Assembly: GCA_002794775.1 (NCBI GenBank) | Contig: NBAY01000061.1 | Coordinates: 203,016-267,015 of the forward strand | Direction of reading: 5' to 3' | Origin: Porodaedalea pini | Taxonomy: Eukaryota; Basidiomycota; Agaricomycetes; Hymenochaetales; Hymenochaetaceae | DNA: 64,000 nucleotides | In this document: piece after piece, positions 1 to 12,141 of the stretch | How positions within the stretch are numbered: position 1 is the first letter of the stretch | Layout: each line of letters starts with the position of its first letter | Notes under the pieces: model-generated | The model's input: the letters and a program-made list of their open reading frames with translations, nothing else | The model's database searches: none | Told to the model about the DNA's origin: nothing | Program-made: the position numbers and the translations under genes

Positions 1-1
1 C

Positions 2-496
2 TCGACTCTTCTAACCGGTTCCTCGGATGGCCTACTCCGTGCTGTGCAGCTCTTCCCGACAAAGCTGCTTGGCGTCATCGCGGACCACGGCGCTTTTCCG
101 ATCGAGCGCATCGCGGTCGACCGCGCGGGCGAGGGCCTTTGGATCGGAAGCGTCGGGCACGATGAGGTGCTGAGGCTGACGGACCTACGGGAGGTATTCG
201 AGGATGAGGATGGTGAGGATGAGGAAGATAAAAATGCTGAATGGAAGGAGGGACAGGGTGAGGACGCAGCGTCGGCTGCTGCTGGGAGTGATGACAAGGA
301 TATTGCTGAGCAGCAGGCAGAACCGCAAGACGAGAAACCGTCGGATTTGGACGAGGATTCGGACGAGGAGCCGAAAGAGAGGAAGCGGCGGAAGAAAGCC
401 AAGATCGAGGACCCATTGGCAACTGACAGGAAGAGGAAGCGGAAAGCAAAGAACGACGAGGTTCTGGCAGATCCGTCCTTCTTTGCAGACCTTTGA
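2..496 (+). CDS. WDR55/JIP5-type WD40 protein, C-terminal part (5' end outside window)
   Basis: The reading frame is open from base 2 and ends at TGA 494-496. It begins inside a WD40 blade (STLLTGSSDGLLRAVQLFPT), followed by PIERIAVDRAGEGLWIGSVG and HDEVLRLTDL, which match the last blades of the WDR55/JIP5 family. The remaining 90 or so residues are a very acidic then Lys/Arg-rich tail (EDEDGEDEED, KERKRRKKAKIED), the nuclear/nucleolar-type tail usual for this family. Members are nucleolar WD-repeat proteins linked to large ribosomal subunit production. That role is family knowledge and nothing here tests it. The gene converges on SCC3, leaving a 384-bp spacer. No intron is needed in this part. 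Confidence 0.85.
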   Translation, partial: STLLTGSSDGLLRAVQLFPTKLLGVIADHGAFPIERIAVDRAGEGLWIGSVGHDEVLRLTDLREVFEDEDGEDEEDKNAEWKEGQGEDAASAAAGSDDKDIAEQQAEPQDEKPSDLDEDSDEEPKERKRRKKAKIEDPLATDRKRKRKAKNDEVLADPSFFADL

Positions 497-880
497 GTCC
501 ATAGCTTTACTATTCTCACTTCTATGTTTTTTCTTTCTTTCATTATATGCATTTGGCCATCGCTTTTGAAGGGGCTCTCCGTTGCTTGAATGATCGGTAC
601 AACGTTAGAGAAAATCAGACTGCCACAACGTACAATAACAGAGCATCGAATAAGGAATGATTCCTACTGCATAGAGCGCACGTACAATTCGGAAGCTAAG
701 TGCAGGCATTACAGTTGATGTATATACGGATCCGGGACATAAATGATGTAGACATTCTTCGAGAGGACAACGAGTAGCGAAAGCACGATAACGGAGAATA
801 TGAATAAAAAATAAGACGGATATCTCGGAAATCAGTAGTTTATATTGATAATAAGTGACGTAGTGAGTCTGCCCATTTTT
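497..880. other. convergent 3' intergenic spacer
   Basis: Short spacer between the stop codons of the WDR55/JIP5-like gene (+) and SCC3 (-). It is AT-rich with T-runs and ATAA/AATAAA-like strings near 780-815, as expected for two 3' untranslated regions. No further gene is seen. Confidence 0.6.
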
Positions 881-3800
881 TCAGTGCCGCACCCTCTTTC
901 GTCGCACTACAATATCGCTAGCTTGTGTAGGTACAGGAGATGCGTTGTCTCTACCTGCTCCCATGTCAGCATCTTCATTGGCGGAGTCGGCGTCGGCGCC
1001 GGGAGACCGTGCCCGTTTCTTCGCAGGGGTTCTGTTGACTGTCGGAGTAGATTGGAAGGGAGCGGGCGACAGCGAAGGTATAGGAGAGGCAAAGGCTCCA
1101 TTGGTCGAAGGGCGCGGCTCCGGCTCTGGCGCCGGAGACCGTTCATCCTCAGTCATCTGCGTCAGCTCCGAATGAGCGTCATTGGTACCATTCTGCGATG
1201 GCTGCTTCCGGAATGTAGGCCTCGGCCGGATTCTAGGAGCAACGGGCTGACTCGAGATGCCATTCGTCTCGACCAGCCCTTCGACATCCTGTTCGTCATC
1301 ATCGGAAGATACAAAGTCGGCGCTTTTCGCAGCTGCAGAAGTTCTTTTAGCGCCCCTCTTGCTAGGCAAGCCTAAATTATCCCATGTCAACTCTTGTCGT
1401 CTATATCACGTTTGAAAAAGCCCACCTTTCTCCTTCGTCGTGACAGTAGAAAGTCTCTTTTCATATGCGCGGTAAGGTTCCCATGCTTTTGAGGTCGGGG
1501 GGATTTCGATACCAAGCATCGCAATATCTTGATCAAGGTGGGCTTTGCTGCACAAAGGATCGAAGCTTTAGCAACTGAGATTATAAAAGAAAAAAAAGCA
1601 CTTACATCTTTAATGCGTCTCTGGGATCAATACCAATGAGCAGATGTTGAAGCACCTTGAAGAACAAGATGGACTTTGTCCGTCCTCGTTTGTTCTTCGT
1701 TGTATCATAGGCTGAAATTTTCTTCGTGATCCAGGATAATAGTGTCGTATGTATTTCAACAATGTGTTCACTGGGAAGCTTCCTTATAACAGATAGTTGT
1801 GCCCCTCGCATGAGCAAGCAAGGTGTGAGAGCCTTTGCCAATGCTAATGCATGTTGTTCTGTCTCGACGATACGGTCGAGCAATAGAGTAAAAGACTGGG
1901 AAATGCGGTAAGTCTTGAACTCTTCTCTGAGCAGATCAGACGACGATCATACCTCTCTTAGTGCATCTATAATGACTTCGACGACGAGCTTGCCGTTGTC
2001 CTTAGCCAATCCTTCTTCTCGAAGAATATCAACCATCAGTTTAGTCGATAGATCGATAGCTGAGCCAAGACGCCCGTAATGCGCCAGAAGAAGCGCCCCA
2101 TGCCGCACGTGGATAACACCCGCCTTCAAGGCACGTAAGAAAGTTGTCATAGTCGCATTGAAGATATATTCTTGCTCGAGCAGGGCCTTGCTCTTTATGA
2201 CTATTTAAGCACGTTTAGACACCCGTAAATTAGAAGGTAGACAGTCCTTACCGTTTATTTCCTCATCATGATCTAGCTTCTTCCCCTTCCCTTTTGTCGG
2301 TCGGGACTTCTTTTCGGGTGCGTCAGAGGCGGTTTCACTGCCAGAATCGCTGCCAGCATCGCTTTCCTCCCCGCGACCCGGACGATCACCCTCCAACTCC
2401 TCGGCGTACCGCTCGATCTCAGCCTGCACGAAGCCTGCACACCGATACTGAACCTCATCACCCATCGATAACGCAAGAGGAGCAAGCGGATTTTCCTTCT
2501 GTTCGGCACCCTCAGGACCGGCAGAAAACAAAATATACAAAGTCAAGAGGTTTTGAAAAGCCTATTTTGCAATCAGTAGCCTTAGAGGTAATAGTCATCT
2601 TAGATGACTTACAGCACGCTTTACTCCGAGCAGCGTATTCGACTGGGTTCCGACGGCGTATTCAACAAGCTTTTCAAGGAGAATGTCTCGCTGCTCGCGA
2701 ACTGCGTCCTGCAGCTGCTCCTCGTCGGCAGAGGTGTCTTGGGTGCGCATGAAATGCCTTGCCTTCCAAATGACGTGGAGCGACAGCAGTTGCAGTGCAC
2801 GTTCGACCATCTAGATCATTATGTTACATGATTGATCGCACATAAAGACTGAATGGAACGTACCAGTTCCTCCTCTTTGTAGCCCAAACGTCCTCTTTCC
2901 GCCAATGCACAGACGATGTCCCAAGCACTGCTTTGCTTGCCACCTTCATCCTCTTCCATCCATGCTGTCAAGTCTCGCGAACCAACGAGGGCACATAGAC
3001 GAGCGCAGATGGCACCGAGAGTATGTGCCTCGTCATCACTGAAGGTGGCAACTTCCAGCTCATCTCGACCGCCGACAGCATCTCTGAGGGAAGACGCGAG
3101 CTCATCCTCCAGTTCAAGAACCTTCGTGCTGTTTGTATTTGAAAGGCTTGTCGCATCCATGAAATGTCTTATGGCTGCAATAGAGTTGGTTAAGACTGAT
3201 GCAGAAGTGTGGGTAAGGAACTGCTTCGATACGTCGTCCCAAAGTGATTCGTAGGCCTTCATATCCAGCGATCAATCAAAATGAACAGTAAAATCAAAGT
3301 GTAGAGAAAGTTACATACTGTTATCATGCGCATCTCGAGGTACATATCCATGTTCATAAGCTCCGGAATGAGAAGCACGTTGGCTATGCGGCTCTCGTCA
3401 GTCTGGTGCTTTGCAATGAGGCTCGGGAGGCTTTTTATCAGTTCTCTAGTGATCTCCGAAGTCATTGCTTCCCCTTCGCCCTGGCCCACGTATTAGTGTG
3501 AACCGTGTCTCCATGTAGAAAACGGACTCAATACCTTTTTACCTGCAGAAGCTTCAGCCTTCGATTTGCGCAAAGTTGCAACAAATACGTCAAGAAGAAT
3601 CGCTTCTTCCCCTCCTCAAGTCTCCAAGCCTCATCCACGAGCGCATCATCCATAGTTTTCTTCGTCTTCTTGCGACGCGAAGATACCGGTGTACCACCCT
3701 GTGAAGCATCCACACCGGCGGAGTGATCAAGAAGAAGCAGATCAAGCATGGCCTCCCAATCACCGACTACGTCGTCCTCGTCCCATAGTGCCTCCACCGC

Positions 3801-5689
3801 CATCGCGACACGGCTTTTCTGCTGCGACGAGAGGATTATGCTGGCCTCGCGTCCGCTAGCACTCGGTCCGTCGCCCTGCGAGCTCGACTCACCGTCGAGA
3901 TCCTCTCCGCTCTCGGCGCTGACGCGGTCCAGTGACCGACCCCATTGCACAAGCAGCTGAGCGAGTGCCTTCAGTCCAGCGCGTTTCTTCTCCTTCTCCG
4001 TCGGCTTTTTCTTCCCAACAAGGCGCTGCTCGGTGGCATCCTCCCATACACCACGCACGAAGTTGCTCACCGCACGGCGCACCTTTGTGTCCTTATCAAA
4101 AACAAGAAGGCACAATGATGCACGTTGTGGCTCATCAAGCAATCCCTGGGCATCCACTGCACTCAAGACTTGTACAACGGCCACACGTACAGCGATCTCA
4201 GTGTCGCCAGTTGCCATCTCCACTAATCGAGGTTTGAATCGTTCCGTGAAAGATTGCAGAGAGACTATAAAGTCTTGTTTTGCGTATAGGGATATCAGTG
4301 CCTTGACAGCTTCGAGTCTAACGTGTGTATTTGCGTCGGAGAGAACCCAGCCAATATAACGAAGGTATTGGCCGTCGAGGAAATGAGCAGGAAACTTCTT
4401 TAGCCAATCACCCATCGCGTGCACGCATTCCGCACGTATATTAGGATCGAGATCACGGTACCGATGGATGAATACGCCATCGAAAAACTCCTTGAGAAAC
4501 TCCGCAAGTTTCGCGCGCCGTTCCTTCACTTCAGCAGCCTTGGCCTCGAACTCCTTCTCGCGTCCGCCAGGAGTGCCCTTTGCTGCCTTGCGTTTGCGTT
4601 CACCTTCACGCTGACGCGTTATAATCTCTGCTTCCTTCTCTACTGCTTCCGCAACATCACATAGGGCAGTCTCGATCTCCAATGCGATGACCGTTGCAGT
4701 ATGTCGGAAACTGCGCAGCTGGGACGATGACATCGCGACAACCCACGCTTGAATAGTCATCAGCAAGTCAGACGTATACAAAACTCCCAGCTCCGCGGAT
4801 GCTTGAACGAGGCGCATTAAGAACTCTGACAGAGACCTGCGGAACTTCTTGAACATGGGATGTTTGGAGGTGAGCGGATACGTCGGAGCTTCATCCTGGT
4901 ACAAAGTCACAGATTTAGCATATAGGTTCAGCCAAGCATGATTCAACAGACCTCCTTGAGTAGTTCCGTGAAGTCGTCCAGAGCATCGACGACACCATCA
5001 TAATCAACGGCCTTGTCGGCATCCACGGAGTCATTGGACCCGCATGTACGTAGTACACATGTTATAAGATCCGCCAGCGCAGGCTCTGGAGCCTGCTGGA
5101 AAGAATCGAGGAAGTCTTCGGCTGTGGATTGCAATGCGGCGACAGGATTCATAATCGAGTCTGTGGGATTTGCGTCAGTAATTAGCCGAATGCGAAGTGC
5201 GACGCGACACGCACTGAACAGCGCGTTATCGTCGGTGATTTTTGCCTCTGCGGGCGTCTTCGCAGTAGCTACCACTCCTTCCGCGGCTTTTCGACCCCTG
5301 CGCGTCGGGGTCTTCGTCGTCGCCGCCAAGGCTCTCGTCGGGCGTGGCTTCTTGGGCGCGGGCGGTCCGCGCACCTTCGCCTTCCCTTTCGCGCCAACCC
5401 TAGGCTTACGCGGTGCTATGTAGTCGTCTTCTTCATCTGAATCCTCCAAGTTCGGTATATCGACGTCGCTCAGCGCCTGATCGTCGTCCACACCGCCGAC
5501 GCGTTTCCTCTTGCTCGGCGTTGCTGCAAACTTATTCAGTAATGAATTTGATAAGCTACGCGCGGAACACGTACATAGGGTGAATGGCTGAGAGATTTTC
5601 TTCTCTCGCGCTGAACGACGCGGTGCGGGCGTACGCTCTACGTCGGACATGGTCATGGTTGTCGTCAGAGACATGCTAAACGCGGTCAA
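881..5689 (-). CDS. SCC3: Cohesin subunit SCC3 / STAG (stromalin)
   Basis: Multi-exon gene for the HEAT-repeat cohesin subunit that binds the SCC1 kleisin and loads the ring on chromatin. The stromalin conservative domain is plain in the large exon (about 4500-4300): FFDGVFIHRYRDLDPNIRAE, then HAMGDWLKKFP, YLRYIGWVLSD and HVRLEAVKALISL. The N-terminus is basic and low-complexity with SAREKK and PSKRKRV. The C-terminus has PTPSTNGAF-like low complexity and ends RRKRVRH, likely nuclear signals. Introns are short: one is 5524-5574 (GTACGT...TTTGCAG), and another removes the stretch between LLKE and DEAPTYPLTSKHP near 4895-4952. A small exon at about 1426-1536 (HLDQDIAMLGIEIPP) joins the penultimate and last exons. 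The start is uncertain: Met codons lie at 5689 and in MSLTTT and MSDVERTP just downstream. Other exons are about 3528-4893, 3320-3489, 2819-3250, 2595-2810, 2205-2546, 1947-2150 and 1602-1883. Confidence 0.9.
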
Positions 5690-6164
5690 AACGCGTCGCG
5701 TGTGTCCCCTGCAGCCACAACAAGGTTGTATTCGTGAGAAAATCGTCTAAAGAGGAAATCGTTATGCGCAATAACCCTGTCGATCAGTGAGTCCACTCCG
5801 CTTTAATTTCCGCTTCCTAGTGTTTGCAGGATTGAGTGCAAACTACACCGGAACCTGAGCTCGTATGTCAAGATAGGGCTGAAGTGGGAGAGACCCAGAT
5901 GTACAGACGGCGATGAAATTTTCAACTCGACTCAGGCTACTTATCTCACGTGTCTACTTTCGACATCTATGAGTCACTTCGGAAATGACGCATGATCTAC
6001 GACCGAAAAAGGTTGTTCTTTGATCTCCAGGATTTGCGAGAAAGCTAGGCATGGCTCACTAAGCAGTCAAAGCACAGGTGCATAATGGTGCGTACATTGA
6101 TAGAATTTTATTCATATCCGCTCAATGGTACAGAATCTTACATGCCCGTTGTCAAGAATTATAC
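5690..6164. other. intergenic region with SCC3 promoter
   Basis: About 475 bp between the SCC3 start and the stop of the DUF6533 gene. It should hold the SCC3 promoter and the 3' end of the neighbour. No convincing TATA box, ORF or repeat was seen. Confidence 0.5.
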
Positions 6165-7868
6165 CTATATAGAACGTAACGTCGCGAGCATAATATCGTC
6201 GCTCTCGCCTCCCATCACATGCTTTGTCCCTCGGAACTTCGACTGTCTGTCATCCGAGTCACTGAACCGGCGTCGTATCTTCAGAAGTAACCGCTGACTC
6301 ATGATACTCCCGACTACTACTGCGAGGCCAAACGGAAGTTCAATGTAGTTTACCTGAAGAAGGGGTGGGGGTTAGAATCATCGTGATAATCGGAGAATGG
6401 GTAACGAAGCTTACACCACCAATCGCCCACACGAGCTCGAGTGAGAAGAACACGCTAAACACACTGAAATGAAGCGTTCATCAACGTCTAGATCGCAGCA
6501 AAACAAAAGAACCGTACCTGAGATAGTAAAGTACCGAATCCCTGACAAGGACTACCGTGAGCCGACTGGCATAGCCAGTTTTCTGCTGTGATCGGAAGCT
6601 CTGGATGCCCTTGTTCACTGCGAGTGCCATAAGGATAATCTCGTGTACGAATAAAGGTACCCAGACGTCATGAAAATAGTCGGGGACTCTCTCCGGAACA
6701 CAGATGAAGAGCTCGTTGTTCGGGATGGGACGAGAGAACTCCGCTTTCAGACCGCGATCAACAATATTAGTAAGGGTGTCGAGCAAAGCAAACCGAAGAA
6801 CGCGCTCACCTCCTGTTCTTCCTACGAGGCGCCCTATGAACATCAAGATTGTGCCGAATGTCGCAAGGAAGGTGAAAATCATGAAGAACAGTATTGCTCT
6901 GGTCTTGCCGTACATAGCATATAGGCGAACTTGCAATGTGACTGGTATGTAATGTCAGATAAGTTATTACATGTTTCATGAGTTATGCGCACGTTCGGTC
7001 AGCATGACGATTGTCACACCGGCGAACCAGTGGAATTTCGTCCAAGCAAGACCTAAAGCGCCATGGAGATCTGTGAATACAGTAAGTATCCAGAGAAGGT
7101 CATTACTTACACCTGTTTGGATTTGAAGAAGATTGCGGACAGGGTTAGAGGAGTTTCTGTACAATTCAGACGGACGAGTAAGAGTACAAACATCTGATGA
7201 CTTTTAGTTTAGCAATAGTTATGATCAGGACAGAATCAAGGCGCATACTTCTCGCGATAGGCCGGGAGTAAACATGACTTCAAGAATGAAGTGTCAGACA
7301 TTCCAGAGACATGACGGATTCAACAATGGGTACCGCACCAGAAATAATGAACCTGTATCAATTTGATCAGTGACATTTCAGTGTAGATAGTACACCTTGA
7401 CGTACGTCATGACAAGGAGTGTAAAGTATCGTATCTGTTCTAACAAGTAAGTTCTTCCGGAACACTTAGTAAAATGTGGGGAGACTTGCCGAAAGGAAGA
7501 GTAGCTTTCCCAGACCAAAGGTTGACCAATTCTGCACAAGACTCTTCAGCAGATGCACAACGGGTTTTTGTGTGTAGTTGTCGCCTACCCATATTGATTC
7601 CTTCTCGTTCGCAAACGTAAGCACTATGAGAGAAAAAGGTAAGACGGTAAGGCCTTGCGAGAAGTGAAGTGAGGACGTAAAATAATCGTAAATCAGGATG
7701 GTGAATGAGGCAACTGTTGGGGAGAGATGCAAGCGTTAGCACGGCTGTCTGTGATAGAGAACAAAAGTTGAGATTACTGTTCACGAGCTTCGTGTAAAAT
7801 ATTGCGTTGAGCCCACTCGTCAGCTCCTCGAGCTCGCAAGAAAGAGTGTCGCAGGAAAGGTCAGACAT
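6165..7868 (-). CDS. DUF6533-type multi-pass membrane protein
   Basis: Multi-exon gene of the basidiomycete family annotated DUF6533, multi-pass proteins of unknown function. The start is placed at 7868 (MSDLSCDTLS). A 62-nt intron then joins TKLVN to IASFTILIYDYF, the family's first hallmark. TFANEKESIW and STFGLGKLLFLS follow, then a MLTEL...TLQVRLYAMYGKTR segment joined across an intron near 6940-6990, FMIFTFLATFGTILMFIG, the loop NNELFICVPE, and FVHEIILMALAVNKG. The last exons give VFSVFFSLELVWAIGG, then VNYIELPFGLAVVVGSIM and a hydrophilic tail ending LRSI at 6165. One problem remains: between YDYF and TFANEKE the obvious intron is 53 nt and does not keep frame, and the exon after KLLFLS has no clean donor. 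The gene is therefore either more complex than modelled or partly damaged. Confidence 0.7.
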
Positions 7869-8448
7869 GGGACTTTGGAATCCTCGTACGAGGAACCCAA
7901 TCGTCTTGAATGCCTGAAAGTGAAACCGATCCAGATCTGGACTCCGATATGTATTTAAGGCTAATTGAAACCAATTGACATATGTTCTCCGAGCGCTGAG
8001 ATTTGACATCATTTGATGTGCTGTTGCTAGATGATGAAGCTTGATGATCCGAGGATGGAGGGGAGGGTACAACGTGCGATCTAGCCTGAGGAAATGGGGA
8101 ATTGTCACACACACCGGTCTTATGTTGTTCACAAGGAACAGTGAAACAGAGGCGAGAGGTCAGTTGACAAGCATGGAAGAGCAAGATGAACTATTGACAT
8201 CATGATGGATCAGAGCTACAATCGACAGTACCTTTAGTGGGCTAGCCCGGAGCATAGAAAGGCGGTATGCCGTTCCCTACATGTCAGGATCAATGTCACT
8301 AGGATCAACGGTCCGCATATAATTTGCGTGCTCTATTTGATGAATCGTGAAGGCAGTCTCGGGTCTTGCGGCTTAAGAAGCGATTAAGGGAAGACAAGAT
8401 GAGAATATATTCAATGATGGAGAAGGCACTCCTTGATCTTCACAGCTT
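7869..8448. other. intergenic region, possible decayed coding traces
   Basis: Upstream of the DUF6533 gene. On the + strand around 8218-8335 short coding-like stretches (for example STFSGLARSIERRYAVPYMS) and LKKRLREDKMRIYSMMEKAL near 8375-8430 can be read, but stops and frame changes prevent a gene model. It may belong with the exon that follows. Confidence 0.3.
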
Positions 8449-8811
8449 GAATTAGCGACACTGGAGGACACCTTCGGGCTATACTTAACCCAATTGACTT
8501 CTCCAGCGGCATACAAGGACCCTTTTGCTAAGTCTATCACAGCAGCGTTTGACAGCGGGCACGATGGAGCATTAATTGGTCCTAGGCCTGACAGTGCTAG
8601 CAATGGTTCAAACTGGGAAGAACCCGAATTGGGGGTGAACTCGGACTTTTCCAGCTTCCGTTCCTCGTATATGGAAACGGCATCATTTGTCCGGGCTCAT
8701 CCATATGAAAGCCATGAAGATTTTCGCCTTGGAGGGGGAGTTGAAAGGAGCAAGCTCGACTCCTTGAGCAAAGAGATTGCAGATGTAATTACCTGTTATA
8801 GCCATGCATAA
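8449..8811 (+). CDS. unrecognised hydrophilic ORF (possible last exon or relic)
   Basis: An open frame follows an acceptor-like CTTCACAG at about 8441-8448 and runs to TAA at 8809-8811. It reads LELATLEDTFGLYLTQLTSP, then DPFAKSITAAFDSGHDGALI, SFRSSYMETASFVRAHPYES and SKLDSLSKEIAD. The composition is coding-like and hydrophilic, with no membrane segment or motif I recognise. No start codon in a good context is present, so it would be a terminal exon or the remains of a gene. An antisense frame (8373-8603) also exists and is less convincing. Confidence 0.3.
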   Translation, partial: ELATLEDTFGLYLTQLTSPAAYKDPFAKSITAAFDSGHDGALIGPRPDSASNGSNWEEPELGVNSDFSSFRSSYMETASFVRAHPYESHEDFRLGGGVERSKLDSLSKEIADVITCYSHA

Positions 8812-9366
8812 CGTGACTGGTGCTATGTAGTAACCGTCTAAATTGCACCTCTTCGTCTCCGAGCCGCTTCCTCTCAAACTTGAGCTGCTCGGTGACATCC
8901 TGCTTTCTTCGGTCTCTGAATGGCGTTCTTTGGACACGATCTTCTGTATTGCAAAACTAGAAGTGCGTATCGCATTACGAGCTATCCGTTTTTCTCGCAC
9001 CTTACCATGCGAAGTCCCGTCAACAAAGACACAGCAATTCATTGTGATATTGAAAATCTATCCGGAAATCGCGCTGAGCCCGTCCACTCACACGGGCGCT
9101 CCAAAGTCTGGGTTGTCTGTTGTGCCTTTGCTCGTATCTCAGTTAGATCAAGTCCGGCGTGCTTCCGTGCAACATTTCATACTTTGATGGAGTCTCTTCT
9201 GGGATGGAAACAGCCTGAGATATTATTGGAATTGACTACTGACATTTACCATGGATCAAACGTCACGAAGCCTCTTCCTTCAACCTCTATCTCTCCCCCT
9301 TAACCCTCCTCTTTCGTTCCTTTCCCTCTCCTGGTCCAGACACAATCACCTTCCGCAAGAATTGAC
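8812..9366. other. MFS transporter promoter region
   Basis: 555 bp upstream of the MFS start. CT-rich tracts (TCTCTCCCCC and CCTTTCCCTCTCC, 9285-9340) lie just before the ATG, as is common in fungal promoters. The antisense frame 8683-9042 has no recognisable domain and is not called. Confidence 0.45.
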
Positions 9367-11593
9367 ATGACAAGCACCTCTTCCTATGAAGACTCCACGT
9401 CCCAGAAGCCAGGCCTGAATGGAGGTCAATCCTCTTTTACCGAAGCGACCGCGGACGTGAAGGCATCGACTCAAGTGCTCTTGAACAACGATGGAAACAA
9501 ATTCGACGCCGGTGGGGACGACCTCCCTAAGCGCCCAGAGAGGGGACTGCGATTCTGGATGTGCATTGTAGCGATAATGGTGTCTTCTTTCCTGATGGTC
9601 TTGGACCTGGTAAGCCTCGCATTCGTCTGTACGATGGCACTGCATCGTACTAAACGATGCAAAACCATAGTCGGGAGTCGGCACTGCGCTTCCCGTAATC
9701 GTTGCTGACCTTCACGGGCGTGAGTTCGAATGGGTAGGCTCTGCATATGCCCTTTCTGCAACAGCTTTCTTGCCTTTGAGCGGAGGCCTGGCTCAGGTAC
9801 GCAATTTTAGCATTGATCCGTCGACAGGCAACTTACTTTCTTTGTTGACAGGTGTTCGGTCGGAGAAGCGTCATGTTATCGCAGGTATTTCTTTTTGCCG
9901 TCGGAAGTGCGATGTGCGGCGCCGCTCCAAGTCTAAACTTCCTTATCGCCTCGCGAAGTGCGCCTTTTTCTCTCTCCATTGATCATCAGCGGCTGAAGTT
10001 ACTTTCTTAGCACTCCAAGGCATCGGTGCAGGCGGAATTGCATCCCTGACGCAAATTATTATTGCCGATCTCGTCCCACTTCAAGAGCGCGGAACGTTCA
10101 ATGGCCTTATTGCCATGTAGGTTTTCCACCAACTAAGTCCTGGCTCACTACTGAGTTATTTTCCGAAGTGCATACTGCTTCGGAACCTCTACCGCTCCAG
10201 TAATTGCCGGTGCGCTCGTACAACGCGGGCAATGGAGATGGTTCTTCTGTATGTGTATCCACTACAGCTCCGGCTAATATTGACCTCGTGTTGTACAGAT
10301 ATGAACCTTCCTATATGCGCGGTCACTGCTTTCCTCGTCCTGACCTGTCTCGATCTGAAAGTCCCCCACGGAACCATCAAGGAAAAGCTTTTGAAGTTGG
10401 ACTGGACGTGAGTTCCCCCGTATATCCGCGTTACGCAACTCATTCGAGTTTCGTAGAGGTAACTTCCTTGTCGTCGCTTCGACAACAGCCGCCGTCATTG
10501 GGTTAACTTGGGGAGGCGTCAAGTTCCCGTGGTCCTCAGCTCAAGTGCTAGTTCCTCTGATCCTCGGAATCATTGGCTTCGTTGCTTTCATAGTCTACGA
10601 AGCAAACGTCGCGAAACAGCCACTGGTACATATCAGAGTTGGTATTGCTGATTGCGCGTCTAACCTCGGACCTTAGGTTCCGTTTGAAGTGATGTCAACG
10701 CGCACGGGCATCAGTGGATACATCCAAGGATTTTTCACAAACTTCTACCTGCTTGGCTCTATCTGTGCGTCGACTCATTCAATACTTTCAATATTTTGTC
10801 ACTAAGTTCCTACAAGACTACCTGCCCGTCTATTTCCAAGCGTGCAAGTTCGCATCGCCTGTCGGCTCGGGTGTCGACATCTTCGGTCTAGGGTTCACCA
10901 TCATGCCGTTCGGCCTCGTCGCCGGCATCAGTGTAGCCAAGTCGGGCAAATACCGACCTCAGCTTTGGCTCGCGTGGGTGTCGCTGATTATCGCGGGCGG
11001 ACTCCTGATGTCGCTCGACGCGGACAGCAGTCGTGGCAAGTACATCGGATACCAAGTGCTCATTGGGCTCGGGCTCGGGATCCTGATGACGACAGCGTTC
11101 TTCCCCGTCCTCGCCCCACTGCCGGTCTCGCTGAACGCCAGTGCGCTCGCATTTTTTATGTTCGTACGTTTCTTCTCGCAGGTACGTTTGTGTCAATTAT
11201 CTAGTCGTGTCGATTGAAACCGGATTTTGTTTCGCGCAGGTGTGGGGCGTCACCGTCGGGGGCACGATCCTGCAGAACGAGCTGCAGAAGAGACTGCCCG
11301 CGGAGTTCATCCAGCAGTTCCCCTCGGGTACGTCCGTCGCGTACTCAATCATCCCAATTATTCCCTCGCTGGACGAGCCATTCCGCACGAGCGTGCGCGT
11401 CGCGTTCGCGGATAGTCTGCGTGTGTACTGGGAGGTGCTTCTCGCAGTCGGCGCGGCGGGTCTTGCAGCGAGCCTGCTGATGAAGGCGCTGCCGCTGCAC
11501 ACCTCGCTGGATAAGGACTGGGGTCTTAATGAGGAGCCGTCTGCTGGGAGGAATGGCTCGAGGATTGAGTTGACCGAGTCGAGTTCTGCATGA
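9367..11593 (+). CDS. Major facilitator superfamily transporter (DHA2-like, probably 14 TM)
   Basis: At least eight exons encode a drug:H+ antiporter-type MFS permease of the plasma or vacuolar membrane. A hydrophilic N-terminus of about 65 residues leads into RFWMCIVAIMVSSFLMVLDL. Across the intron 9610-9669 comes SGVGTALPVIVADLHG, then FEWVGSAYALSATAFLPLSG, VFGRRSVMLSQVFLFAVGSA (the conserved loop 2-3 and following helix), ALQGIGAGGIASLTQIIIAD with ERGTFNGLI, and APVIAGALVQRGQWRWFFYM (motif C region). A further helix set begins RGNFLVVASTTAAVIGLTWG. The second half includes YLPVYFQACKFASPVGSGVD and LIGLGLGILMTTAFFPVLAP. The last exon starts VWGVTVGGTILQNELQKRLP and ends ELTESSSA before TGA at 11593. 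The substrate cannot be told from sequence. The gene converges on the ALDH gene. Confidence 0.88.
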
Positions 11594-12141
11594 ACCAATG
11601 TCTTCGGACACCCTTCTCTCTCATTGTTTCGGATTATTTGCACGGTGTATTATAGGGTTATTATTCATGTCGTATTAAATTCAGTCCGCTCCTACTTTTA
11701 TAGACATACTTTTCCGACTGCTTGTATATGTGAACCTGAGTATCAGGATTTCGATTCTCCTGAGACATCGAAAAGGTATCTTGGAGAGATGTAGCTATAA
11801 TGACTCGCAGTCATTTGATGTCCACGACACGATGAACAGTTTAAGGCCCCGCGCAGCCATCTGATCTCATAAAGACGTGTGAGAGCGAGGTAACATGGAA
11901 ATAGGTATAGCCAACAGCCTGATAAGCATGGACGACCACTGGTTTGATATGCATGCACACTGATACATTGATAGTGATATACCATCTGGCGAGATAGCCC
12001 ACATGGCAGAGTAAACACCACAACATGTTTACACAACATACCGCTGGCCGTCAGCCGTTTCTTCCTGGCATACTCGGTGCACACGCCGCATGAGCCTTCC
12101 TCGAGGTTCGCACGCGCAACATATCAAAATTAAGGGGTATA
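11594..12141. other. convergent 3' intergenic region
   Basis: 548 bp between the stops of the MFS transporter and the aldehyde dehydrogenase. ORFs here are short and lack coding character. Nothing else is seen. Confidence 0.5.

Noticed and set aside
8683..9042. Minus-strand ORF of 119 codons
   Set aside because: Overlaps the MFS promoter and the + strand exon. No recognisable domain.
11743..12084. Minus-strand ORF between the MFS and ALDH genes
   Set aside because: No start context, domain or splice signals. Lies in the shared 3' region.
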